In this document: piece by piece, positions 31,236 through 40,893 of the stretch
Numbering within the stretch: the first letter of the stretch is position 1
Layout of the letters: every line of letters begins with the position of its first letter
Assembly (NCBI GenBank): GCA_025200525.1
Contig: CM045759.1
Coordinates: 7,750,001-7,814,000 of the forward strand
Length of the DNA: 64,000 bases
Source: Camellia lanceoleosa
Lineage: Eukaryota; Streptophyta; Magnoliopsida; Ericales; Theaceae
Reading direction: 5' to 3'
The notes under the pieces: generated by a model
Database searches by the model: none
What the model saw: only the letters and a program-made list of their open reading frames with translations
What the model was told of the DNA's origin: nothing
Program-made: the position numbers and the translations under genes

Positions 31236-31506
31236 TGTGGGTGTTGATTTCCGACCACACAACCAAAGAGGGAACTCAGCTAGAGAGCACCAGTAGAATA
31301 TATTAAGCTTAACAACCTGTAATAAGAATATGGGAATTCCCACGTTGGTTCGTCCACCCGGGGGGCACTCTGATGATCAAGTCAGTAAATCTTATCTCTC
31401 ACAGATATCAAAACAGTACTTAATGCACAAGTCAAAGCATCATAAATAAAAGTATACCTTAGACCCACGAGGCTGCCTTATTTTTATAATGATCAGTGTC
31501 CAACTT
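31236..31506 (-). repeat. Truncated 5' LTR of the Tat-like element
   Basis: It matches the inner two thirds of the 3' LTR (24940-25202) and stops at 31506, just before the expected CCCCTAGAAGTC. Its outer 5' part is replaced by unrelated sequence. Confidence 0.8.
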
Positions 31507-31797
31507 ATAGTGCTGGCCGGCCAAACATTTGGCCAGTGGCAACAAACTAATGGCCGGTGGCCTCAAGCCATGGCCGGTGATGTGTGGGGATGGCCAACAA
31601 GCCATTCTCTGCCCCTCAAAGGCAAAACACAAGTGTTTGGTGCAAAACCAAACAAAAAACAGTCGAGTTGAGAGATCCTAAGGCAAGGCGCGTAGCCGAG
31701 ACCTTCGGGAACTCAAAACAAACACAAACATGGATGATCACCGAGTATTTAAACGGTGACGTCCAAGTCTTGAGGACGGTAAAAAATGGGGTGTCTA
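31507..31797 (+). mobile_element. Fragment related to the long-LTR family end
   Basis: The segment starts with GGCCGGCCA-rich sequence. It ends with CAAGTCTTGAGGACGG and AAAAATGGGGTGTCTACA, as at 53258-53290 in the long LTR. It is probably a deletion derivative or small relative of that LTR inserted between the Tat-like pieces. I cannot define a duplication. Confidence 0.5.
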
Positions 31798-32688
31798 CAC
31801 ACCGCTGGATTCTCATCTTCTTGTGCAAGTTGTTAGGCTTAATCCATTCTGCCGGTACTCTCCAGTTGAGTTCCCCTTTTGGTTGTGTGGTCAAAAATCA
31901 ACACCCACAATTTGGCGCCGTCTGTGGGAACTTAATATAGAATAGATGGCCAACATCTGGAAAAAAGGATGACAAGGATCATCTTGATTCTTGGTTCTTG
32001 GCAAAGTGGATAGCTGAGTCCTAGTTACTTGGAGCCGACAGGTCATGACTTCGATCGTAGAAATGAATGGATTGTTAGCCGACGTGTTGTATGGACAAAC
32101 GATGTAGGTTCCATTACCTCAGATTACCAAGGTAATAGAACCTTGGGGACAGTTGTGGGGAAGTATTTCATGAATGACAGCCCGTGGCTAAGGTGGCACT
32201 AAAGTGTCAGCCGAGGTGCCACGTGGCTTGGTCATGTTGCTGAAATGATCTCAGCTAGGCTGAGGTTATCTGCGGAGATACCGGAATCCAAGATAAGCAG
32301 ATAAGGGACAATAGTCCTAGAACAAGGGAAGGCCTTAGTTAGGATAAGGATAAGGCTCAAGGAGAGTTTATCCTTATCTAGTCGAGAGTCCAGGATGAGC
32401 ATTGAACCAGAGTCCACTAAAGTGAGGCTTCTAAAGGGATCAGGTCATTGCTGGTTATAAAAGCAGGGCACCCTTATGGGTCTAAGATAAGTTCTTTCTT
32501 GTGAGTTTAAGCACAATTTGATATCTTTAAGAGATATTAATTACTGACTTGATCGTCGGAGTGCCCCCGAGTGGATGAACTACCGCCGGAATTTCATCTT
32601 CTTGTGTAGGTTGTTAGGATTAATTTATTCTACCGATGCTCTCCAGTTGAGTTCTCCTTTTGGCTGTGTGGTCAAAAATCAACACCCA
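31798..32688 (+). mobile_element. Miniature LTR element (TRIM-like) of the Tat-like family
   Basis: A partial left LTR (31798-31909, ending CAACACCCACA) is followed by a primer-binding region (ATTTGGCGCCGTCTGTGGGA). Next comes only 244 bp of interior, a purine-rich CCTTGGGGACAG, and a full right LTR (32154-32688, 535 bp, starting TGTGGGGAAGTATT). The interior keeps the ATAGATGGCCAACA gag start and nothing else. The orientation is opposite to the element at 24940-31506. The right LTR has GGTTATAAAAGCAGGG (TATA box) near 32455. Confidence 0.75.
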
Positions 32689-32689
32689 T

Positions 32690-33217
32690 ACACACTGTTG
32701 TAATTGAACAATGCATACGAGTGATACATTACACGGATATATATATATATATAGAGAAAGAGAGTACCGAAGAGCAGAGAGAAGAGCAATATTACAAAGA
32801 GAGACAAACAGTTGAATCAATTAATGTTTCAATTTACACATTACAAATTAATCGATGAAGATGTGTCAAACATTATAAAGAGTAAGATTCGAGTGATGAA
32901 GATGAATCGATGAAGATGTGTCAAACATTACGGAGAGAGACAAAGAGAAGTGTTTAGGTTTACCCATTATGAATCGATCAAAATCTTCATCAACAGCAGA
33001 TTAAAATCTTCAAATTTTCATCAACAATCGATCAAAATCTTCAAATCTTCATCAAAGTGAGAGTTGAGCGAGTCAAGTTTTTCATGATTTGGGGGTTTTT
33101 TTATTTTTTTAATTTTTAGGAAGATGATTGGGTCAGGTAGAATGAGATTTTGTTGTAAAAAGTGATTTTTTGCGACCGCTAACTAATCAGTCGCAAAAAG
33201 TCATATTTCTAGTAGTG
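32690..33217 (+). mobile_element. CACTA right terminus
   Basis: It ends TTTTTTGCGACCGCTAAC, AGTCGCAAAAAGTCATATTT, CTAGTAGTG, followed by ACA. Reverse complemented, the tip (CACTACTAGAAATATGAC) matches the left termini at 7705 and 17928. The preceding 500 bp hold repeated AATCGATGAAGATGTGTCAA and ATCAAAATCTTCAAAT units and no ORF. Confidence 0.65.
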
Positions 33218-33954
33218 ACACCAATTTACTATATTGATTATAGCATTACGAATGTGTGAGCTGAACAAATCATCAAGGCAATCGGCAAACAAAATGCTAA
33301 GGCCCATCTATTACGGAGCCCAAAATAGTTTAGGCCCAATGGGTTTGATGAGAGCCCAACGCCGAGTACATGATCACCAACCAATGGGAATGCCAACTAA
33401 GAGTTGTCGGTATAAACGGCAAGTATTTGTGCCAAGAAGATAAAGTGGGCCTCGGATGTCCCTTTCCAAATGTATGGTAGGAAACTGAACCCTGACATTT
33501 GACTGATGATGAAAAAGAGAAAGCAGGTAAGAAATATTTACACCAAATGACTATATAAGGAGGCGAAGGGAAAGGAAGAAAGATTGCATGAAAAACTCTC
33601 TAAACTCTCCCTTTCTCTATAGAACTAAATTTATATCCTCATCTAACTCATTCGTCTGAATGCTAATTCCAACACCCCATCTGAATGTTTCCTGTTTTTG
33701 ATATTGAAGCGAGGATTGAACGAAGAACTGTTTGAATAAAAAGAATATTGTAGAACCACTCGTCACAATGGACACTCTTTCTCCTTTTCCCTCACAAAAA
33801 TAAAGAGTATCGTTGGGATTGCTCTAAGAGACTATAATTAAGGTTAGTTATAAATTTTTATAATGAGCCAAAAGTTATATTCTTTGTGATTATTTTTTTT
33901 AAAATTTTTTTGTACAATGTCCATATTATATAAGTGCACACGCATATACGTTAT
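33218..33954. other. Intergenic, possible LTR remnant with TATA box
   Basis: The stretch holds AGGCCCATC/TAGGCCCAAT motifs and a TATATAAGGAGGCGAAGG promoter-like site near 33551, followed by a pyrimidine-rich leader-like run. This resembles the U3/R part of an LTR, but no partner is found. No ORF is supported. Confidence 0.3.
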
Positions 33955-34063
33955 GGAAAATGCTTTCCTCTAACCCATTATGGAGGAACTCCTACATCCT
34001 AAGCGATGTGGTAGCCTGTTATTGGTCACTTGTTAACTAAACCAAAGTATATTCAATTTCAAC

Positions 34064-34064
34064 A

Positions 34065-34095
<31 letters not shown>

Positions 34096-34110
34096 CTTCT
34101 TCTTCTTTTT
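34064..34110 (+). repeat. (TTC)n microsatellite
   Basis: About 14 CTT/TTC trinucleotides sit in the left inverted end. Confidence 0.95.
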
Positions 34111-34262
34111 CGGTCTACCTCAAATGTCAATGTTAGGAAACCTAATAGGAAACATATCAGTAGGAATCTAAGATATTTTAGAATTTTTTTAATGTAATTA
34201 AATTTCTAACAAAATATTTTCAACTTCTAAAAGAATTCTATCATACTTAGGTCACTAACAAA

Positions 34263-34279
34263 TCCTAGAATAAGTGAAT
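34263..34279 (+). repeat. 17-bp direct repeat, left copy
   Basis: TCCTAGAATAAGTGAAT is repeated perfectly at 44125-44141. The pair brackets the Helitron and TR-GAG region and could be the duplication of a large insertion. Confidence 0.7.
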
Positions 34280-34280
34280 C

Positions 34281-34356
34281 TATCTATCTATCTATCTATA
34301 CTATCTATGTATCTATCTATACTATCTATCTATCTATCTATCTATCTATACTATAT
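34281..34356 (+). repeat. (TCTA)n microsatellite
   Basis: Repeated TCTA/CTAT tetranucleotides run into the Helitron-like TCTATACTATATATATAA start at 34345. Confidence 0.85.
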
Positions 34357-36166
34357 ATATAACCAAATGTAGTTGTTAAGTCAAAAGACTCCAAAACTTA
34401 AATCCTAAATTCTCATAATTTCAAAGAAAAAAAAATATTACGTGACACTTCCTTTCACCTCCTTTCCCACTCTTCAAGCTTTCTCACTCCTTCTCCCTAT
34501 ATAAAATAATAAAATATTCATCCATATCCATCACCAATAATAATATTTATCTCAAAATAATAAAATATTCATCCATATCCATTACTCACAATAATATCTA
34601 TCTCATTCTCAATCTCAATTTATAAAAGAAAAAAAAGAAAAAAAGAAACCAAGAACTTCTACAACTTCCACACATACGTTTCTCTATTCAATTTATTCCA
34701 GTCATTTTTTATTTGCTCATAATAACTTATCTTCTCTATTGTTATATTTTTCAAGTTTGATTATCTACAAAAATCATTACAAGGTCAGTGTAAGATTATT
34801 TCTTACTTTATATGCATTTTTTCAGTGTTTGTTACTTTGAGTGTATATATATATTTTTTCAATATTTTTCAGTTCATCTACAAATTTTTTCATTTTCTTC
34901 ATTTTTATGCTCATAATATTATTTCTTACTTTATATGTACTTTTCCAGTATTTATTACTTTTGTGTGTATATATTTCTTTTCCTTTTTTTTTTCATTATT
35001 TTTCAGTTCATCTACACATCTTTTCATCTTCTTTATTATTACATTTTGCATGATTTGAGCTTGCTTACTTTAAAATTTTTAATTTGCTTTTGTTTTTCAA
35101 TTTAATTAGATTCGAAACTCATCAAATCTTGAATTTAATTTAATTTATTTTATCTCATGTCTATCACACCATCACACTTATTAATGGCTTCGTGCAAACT
35201 CTCGAATTCAAGAAGATTAGCTCCACATAAAGTTAATCTCACATTTGCTCCTTCAAGCTCTCTCAAATGAGAGTTCTTCAGATCATCTACAACCAATATA
35301 CACCCACTTAACAATACAATCACACACAACAGCTTCAAAACCTTAAACACAATTTCTCAATTTTAAAATTTAAAATTTTTTTAAAATAAAAATATATTTG
35401 GCTTAAAGTGATTGGTACATCTAACAATATTTAATTTTAAAATTTTAAAATCTTTAAATTTTATCTATACATGTCTAATTTAAAATTTTGATTTTTTTTT
35501 TACAATATTAGAAAGAAAAAAAGTGGCTCAAATCTATTAGTGTATTATCTAAATTTTGAATTATTACACATAGCATAATATTACTGGATTTAACATTTAA
35601 ATTTTAAAATTAACCAAAATATCTAACTATATGATTTGAGAAATTTCAATATTTTATTATGAATTTTCCAATTTTTTTATTTTTATTTTTACAACATTTA
35701 AGTTGCTGAGTGTTAATTTTTTATTGGCTATCTATGATTTTATCATAAATTATTGGTTAATGATTGACCACTATTAAATTCTTTTTGTAAGCTATAATGA
35801 TAACAATTGACTACCATCAATTTCAAAATTTTCTATCAATGTATGTAAAAAAAAAAAAAAAAATCATCATCAAGCATGCAATTTAAAAATTAAATATATT
35901 TTATTCTATTACAACTTTATTAAAGTGTAAATTTATTTTGCTACTATTCAAGAAAATATATATGCCTTTATTTTGATATAACAAAAATTAAATTATCTTC
36001 TATTCATACATAATCTCTCATAAATATCTTATCTTTTTAAAAATTTTGATTATCAGTAACCGAATTCTCACATTTCTCTCTTCTTTTTTTTTTTAAGGAT
36101 GTTTATTTTATTTTTATCTTTTTTCAAATTAGATTTGATATCTATCTTGTTATCTATATATCTATA
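34345..36166 (+). mobile_element. Helitron-like 5' segment carrying a gene fragment
   Basis: The segment begins with TCTATACTATATATATAA, preceded by A. That is the TC-type start of plant Helitrons, and it is repeated at 36167. A CCR exon lies inside on the minus strand. If both starts share the single 3' end at 43843, this is the outer of two nested or tandem Helitrons. It has no Rep/helicase ORF. The rest is AT-rich. Confidence 0.45.
35157..35300 (-). pseudogene. CCR: Captured cinnamoyl-CoA reductase exon fragment
   Basis: The minus strand reads VDDLKNSHLRELEGANVRLT and then LCGANLLEFESLHEAINKCD, GV. This matches exon 2 of plant cinnamoyl-CoA reductases, the NADPH-dependent first enzyme of the monolignol branch. 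The intact pattern is DDPKNxHLxxLxGAxExL, then L..ADLLDFxSLxxAIxGCxGV. Similarity stops after CDGV, where CCR genes have an exon border, and a TTGGTTGTAG acceptor-like site precedes it. The catalytic YxxxK and NWYCY motifs lie in other exons and are absent. It is a captured fragment inside transposon sequence. Confidence 0.8.
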
Positions 36167-38518
36167 TCTATACTATATATAAGGAAATAGTATCTATTCT
36201 AAAAATTTCAAAGTCTCAATACTTAATTCTCAAACAGTTTATATTCTTTTTCCTACATGTCACTCTCTCAAAATTATGTTTTAAATTTTTCTTCATCCTT
36301 ATTTTTCTCCAATAAAACACATTTTTTCCCCTCTTAATATTGTTTTTATTTTAAATTTTTAACTTTTAAAATCTTTTATTATCTAAGACTCCTTATCTCT
36401 TTTTATTTTATTTTTTATTTTGCTTAATCTTCTCCTGTATCTTCATTTATCTTTATTTCTTATTTCTTCCTTTTTAAATTTTTTTTTAATCCCCAATCCT
36501 ATCATTATCTCCAACTTTATTTTTATTATATTGTTCATATGATCCCTTTTTTAAATTTATTTTAATCTTAAATCTAATAATTATCTTCAAATTTATTCCT
36601 ATCTGATAATGATCTTCAATTTCATTTCTATCTTATTTTTCAAATGCTTCATATTTTAGCTATATATTCTAACACACCATAGAGTTTTTTTAGTATTTGC
36701 ATATTGGGTATAAAGTTTTGTTCAAGCTTTGCATTTAAGATTCGAGTTGCATTCAACCATCAACAATGTCACAATTAGTTAAGCAATTGTAGGATTCAAG
36801 GGTTTGATTAATTTTATTCTTTTTGTATACCTATGTGTATATGTACTAGTTGCATTTTTTGTTGTTTTCTTTAAAGCGGGCTTTGAACATTTTTACATTA
36901 TTTGCAGTAGTGTTCAATTTTTAAAGCTATAATGTAAGGACCCACATTTCATGCCTTAGTCATACTTGTATGCATTCATGTGATTTGCCATGTTAAGATT
37001 TGCCTTCATGGACTTTGCCTTGTTTTGTACTTACATGAATTGCCTAAGTGTTTATGTATGCTTTGTTTCCCCTTTGCTGTGTGAAGCCTAGGTCATGATG
37101 AGCCTAGGATATGTTAAGCCGAGGTCATCCTGAGCCTAGAAGTACTTTGCTTGACCTCCACCTTTGTCCAGGCATATTGGCCGAGATGATTATCATCTGG
37201 GCCGAGGTGTGTATCGCCGAGGCCGAGATGTGTATTATCTGGGCCGAGATGTTACCTTTGTACCGAAGTGATCTTGTCTGGGAGTGGCATGACCTAGACC
37301 GAGGTGTGGCACATCTAGGCCGAGGTGTGGCACAGCTTAGTCAAGAGTTGTCCTACCTAGCCGAGATCATTGTTACCTTAGTGCAAGTCTTGTTTCTAGT
37401 CAAGTCATCATCCTTTGTTTGCCGATGTCTTGTTCTTTGCCGAGGTCATTCTGGCCGGAGTGTTTGCTGTGTAGCTTGTTAGATACGCTTTGTCGAACCT
37501 TGTCTTATCAATCGGTCACCTTTTTGAGGAGAACCAATTAGCCGTTGCCACGTGTCCGAGCCGAGTGCTTATAGCCCAGAGAGAGAGAAATGCATCATTT
37601 GTCATGTTTATGTTTTGAAGAGTAGAGAGAGAAGCTCTAAGGGAGGAGAGGCGTTTTAGAGAGAGTGGACTTCAAGCTTGATTCCTAGAGATCCAACCGA
37701 TAGATTCGTGATCTAAGGTTAGATTCTTGATCTGCTCACGATGTTCTTTATGTTTATGTTATTGCATTGCATGATTGAATATGTTTTGTAAGCCATGCAT
37801 TGTTTTGAAGTTCGGTTTTAGAGAGAGAAGATGATGTTCAAGTGTTCTTCAAGAAAAGCCATGTTTTGATCCGAAAGCTCAAGTCAAGATTTATGTTTCC
37901 ATGTTTGTTTTCATATGATCTTTGAGTATGGGTGCCTGTGTCTCGATTTCGAACTCATAGCATGAAACCCAGATTTTGGAACAAAGGAAATGATGATTTT
38001 GGCATTCATGTTCTTCATGTTCATGTTCATGTTCTTCATGTTCTTCACGGTGGAAACCCAGATCTCGAACTCCGCTTCGAAGTGTAGCCGCGAAATCATT
38101 CTTGCATGATCACTTGCACCTTAGTCTGTCTTGCATGAACCTCGGCATGCAGGCACGCCGAGCTTAGGTAGCCACACCTCGGCCAGAGGTGTGGAACCTC
38201 GGCAAAGACTGGTTGGTACCCAAAGATGTCTCTCGACATGTAAAGCGGTGTTTTGACTTCCAAAGATGTTTTCCGAGATCATTGCATGCATGTATGTGAG
38301 ACTTGTTTTAAGAAGTATGTTCAGAGACCTTGCCATGTGTTTGTAGGACTTGGACCTTTGCCTTGATCCCGACGTCCCAAGGACTAGGTGAGTGGTATTC
38401 TTAATAAAGTTATGTTGTAAAGATTTGTTAAAGCTTTGCTTGTTTCATAAAAGTATTTGTTAAGCATGAATGATTGTCCTCTTTTGTATATCAAGTATGA
38501 GTTTTATGATCTAGTGTA

Positions 38519-39013
38519 GAGTCACTTTGGAGCACGTGGTGCGGGGGAACTAAGCCCCAATAACCCGGCCTAAGTTTGTTAAGTCACTTTGGAGCACGTG
38601 GTGCGGGGGAAACTAAGCCCCAATAACCCGGCCTAAGTTTGTTAAGTCACTTTGGAGCACGTGGTGCGGGGGAACTAAGCCCCAATAACCCGGCCTAAGT
38701 TTGTTAAGTCACTTTGGAGCACGTGGTGCGGGGGAACTAAGCCCCAATAACCCGGCCTAAGTTTGTTAAGTCACTTTGGAGCACGTGGTGCGGGGAACTA
38801 AGCCCCAATAACCCGGCCTAAGTTTGTTAAGTCACTTTGGAGCACGTGGTGCGGGGAACTAAGCCCCAATAACCCGCCTAAGTTTGTTAAGCTACTTTGG
38901 AGCACGTGGTGCGGAGGAACTAAGCCCCAATAACCCGGCCTAAGTTTGTTTCGTTACTTCGGAGCACGTGGTGCGGGGGTACTAGGCCCCAATAACCCGG
39001 CCTAAGTTTGTGA
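38519..39013 (+). repeat. 62-bp minisatellite with G-boxes in the 5' LTR
   Basis: Eight units contain TCACTTTGGAGCACGTGGTG, CGGGGGAACTAAGCCCC and CCGGCCTAAGTTTG. Each unit holds CACGTG, the G-box core bound by plant bZIP and bHLH factors. Confidence 0.95.
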
Positions 39014-39212
39014 AGTAAGCAAGCTTTGAATAAGTTATGACAAGTGTGTGTTCTGATGCAAGTTATGCCAAGTACATGTCTTGAAATAGTTTTGCGAAGT
39101 ACATGATTTGAACATGATATGATATGTATGTATGCTTTGCCAAGAACCTCGGGAATCATTCATGAAAACCCTTTATTACTTGTACCATTCACCGAGTTTC
39201 CAGACTCACCCT

Positions 39213-39222
39213 CTATATATAT
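39213..39222 (+). promoter_or_regulatory. Candidate TATA box of the TR-GAG LTR
   Basis: CTATATATAT lies about 200 bp downstream of the G-box array and 400 bp before the LTR end, a plausible core promoter. The same site recurs in the 3' LTR near 43155. Confidence 0.4.
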
Positions 39223-39627
39223 GTAGGTTCCAAGCAAGAAGTCGGCTCACGAGATATGTGCTTTGTGCCGATGTTTTGTATGCATGTTAGGTCGGCATTG
39301 AGGATGTCGGCAACCATGAAGATTATGTTTTGACCTTGTAATTCATGTATTAGATTATGTCGGTGAGAAGCCTTTTGTTAAGATGTAATGTATGTATTTG
39401 ATTTATGTTGTAACCAAGTTGTAAGACTTTAATTAAAGATGTATGCCATTTCATTGGATCTATGCACACTCTTGTGGACTATTTAGTTTTAAATATTGCT
39501 TCCGCACATGTTAGCCCCATATGTATACTCGATTGTGTGTGATCTTTTGAGTGAGGCCTTTGGTAATCTCGGATTCTTGGCCATCATGGCACCAAACTAC
39601 TAGGGGCGGTTTGGGGTCGTGACAGAA

Positions 39628-39641
39628 TGGTATCGAGCACA
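39628..39641 (+). other. Primer-binding site, tRNA-iMet type
   Basis: TGGTATCGAGCAC starts four bases after the LTR end. It equals the usual iMet site TGGTATCAGAGCAC except for a short indel. Confidence 0.8.
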
Positions 39642-39856
39642 AGTTCCTTATAGTCGTTGTTCACACACTCTGAGTCCTAAAGAGCATAGGAATTTTCCTT
39701 AGACTTGATATTAGGATTGCATCATGTTGCTTGCTACTTGACAAGGTGTGCATTATTTCGATCGAGATTTGTTACATCGGCATGCTCATACTCACTTGCA
39801 CACATGTTTATTTGTTATTTTATTTAAGAGCCACATTTTTGCATACACTTAGCATT

Positions 39857-40860
39857 ATGAGAAGAGGTAGGCCCCGATTGCCGAGATCGGACCGAAGACA
39901 GTTGGACAGACTAGAAAGGATTGTTGAAGGTTTGGTCGGTGAGTTGAGGCAAACAAGGCAACAGAACATTGGTGCTACATCTACTCAAGCCGACAAGCAA
40001 GCATGATACCACCTCCACCTCCTCCAAGGAACAAGTGCCTCCACAAACTTTGTATGGGGATGATACATTGACTTTGATCAAAGAGTTCAAGAAGATGCAA
40101 CCGCCGGTTCCAAGGAGGTATAGAGCCGATGAAGGCGAAGCATGGGTTCTTGAGATGGAGAAGCTGTTTGAGGTTTTCCCCAAGATCGACGCCGAAGGTG
40201 TCATTGGCGAGATTTACATTGGATGACGACGTAGATGGTGGATGATGATCCGAGAAGGCAACCCAGACTTGACTTGGGCTAGATTTTTGGAGTTTTTACA
40301 ACAAACATTTCCTCCGAGTGTTCAAACCGTAAGGCTACCGAATTCGACATTGACACAAGGCAAGAAACAAAGTGGTGAATATGACCGTGCCTTCACCGAG
40401 TTAGCGAGGTATGCACCTCACATGGTCAACGACGAATATATGAAGGCTAGGAAGTTTGAGAGTGGGCTTCGGACCAATACAAGATCGGTGAATTTGCTCA
40501 ACATGCCGACGTATCTTTGGAGTGTTGGATAAAGCCATTCTGGCGAAGCCAACTGAGCAAGTCGAGTTCGGAGGGAAACAGAAGAAGAGGCGGACTTATG
40601 ACAATCGCGAGGAAGAAGCGGACTGGATGATGACGACGAGGGACGATTATGCACAATCCCAACAACACAAATCGGAAGGGATACCAGCCGACATGTACAA
40701 GTTGTGGGAAGCTACATCTTGGGATTGTCTTCGAGCGATCGAGCATGTTACGGATGTGGTGAGAAGGGTCATCGTATAAGGATTGTCCCAGAGTGAAAGC
40801 TAATTCGATAAGAGAAGATGAGAGTCCGCATGCAGAGAGGTTTTGGGAACATGGTAAGTT
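39857..40860 (+). pseudogene. TR-GAG gag, frameshifted
   Basis: Reading across frames gives RRGRPRLPRSDRRQLDRLER, then LTLIKEFKKMQPPVPRRYRA, then WVLEMEKLFEVFP, then ARFLEFLQQTFPPSVQ, then GEYDRAFTELARYAPHMVND and CYGCGEKGHR. This is the order of a Gypsy gag capsid (retrotrans_gag) ending in a CCHC zinc knuckle whose last Cys is displaced by a 1-nt shift. About four or five 1-2 nt indels break the frame (near 40000, 40195, 40235, 40515 and 40780), while no clear substitution stop is needed. Either decay or sequence error explains this. Confidence 0.85.
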
Positions 40861-40880
40861 AAGTTTGGGGACCAAACTTC

Positions 40881-40893
40881 TTTAAGGGAAGGA
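40881..40893 (+). other. Polypurine tract of the TR-GAG element
   Basis: TTTAAGGGAAGGA lies directly before the 3' LTR start TGTAAGG, the position of the plus-strand primer. Confidence 0.85.

Larger units (their letters stand above)
24940..31506 (-). mobile_element. Decayed Tat-like Gypsy LTR retrotransposon
   Basis: Read on the minus strand: truncated 5' LTR (31506-31236), primer-binding region with TTTGGCGCCGTCTATGGGAA (31234-31215), a short gag start, a 77-bp tandem array, an integrase zinc-finger remnant, an extra ORF in the opposite orientation, and the 3' LTR (25354-24940). The GGCGCCGTCTGTGGGAA-type motif after the LTR is common in plant Tat-lineage Gypsy elements. Most of gag and pol, including reverse transcriptase and RNase H, is gone. 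A solo LTR of another family is nested at 28276-30738. Without that insert the element is about 4.1 kb. Confidence 0.75.
36933..39624 (+). repeat. 5' LTR of the TR-GAG element (2692 bp)
   Basis: TG...CA bounded. It contains GCCGAG/CTGGGCCGAGATG-rich sequence, a leader-like GAGAGAGAA region, the 62-bp minisatellite, and a TATA-like CTATATATAT at 39213. Differences from the 3' LTR are mostly 1-4 nt indels in C/G-rich spots. Confidence 0.93.

Noticed and set aside
37111..37482. 123-codon ORF in the TR-GAG LTR (with a copy at 41072)
   Set aside because: It is produced by GCCGAGATG-rich repeated LTR sequence; the copy in the other LTR is truncated by a frameshift, and there is no domain.
38519..39013. 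Centromere-type satellite
   Set aside because: Only eight units exist and they are confined to the two LTRs of one retrotransposon.
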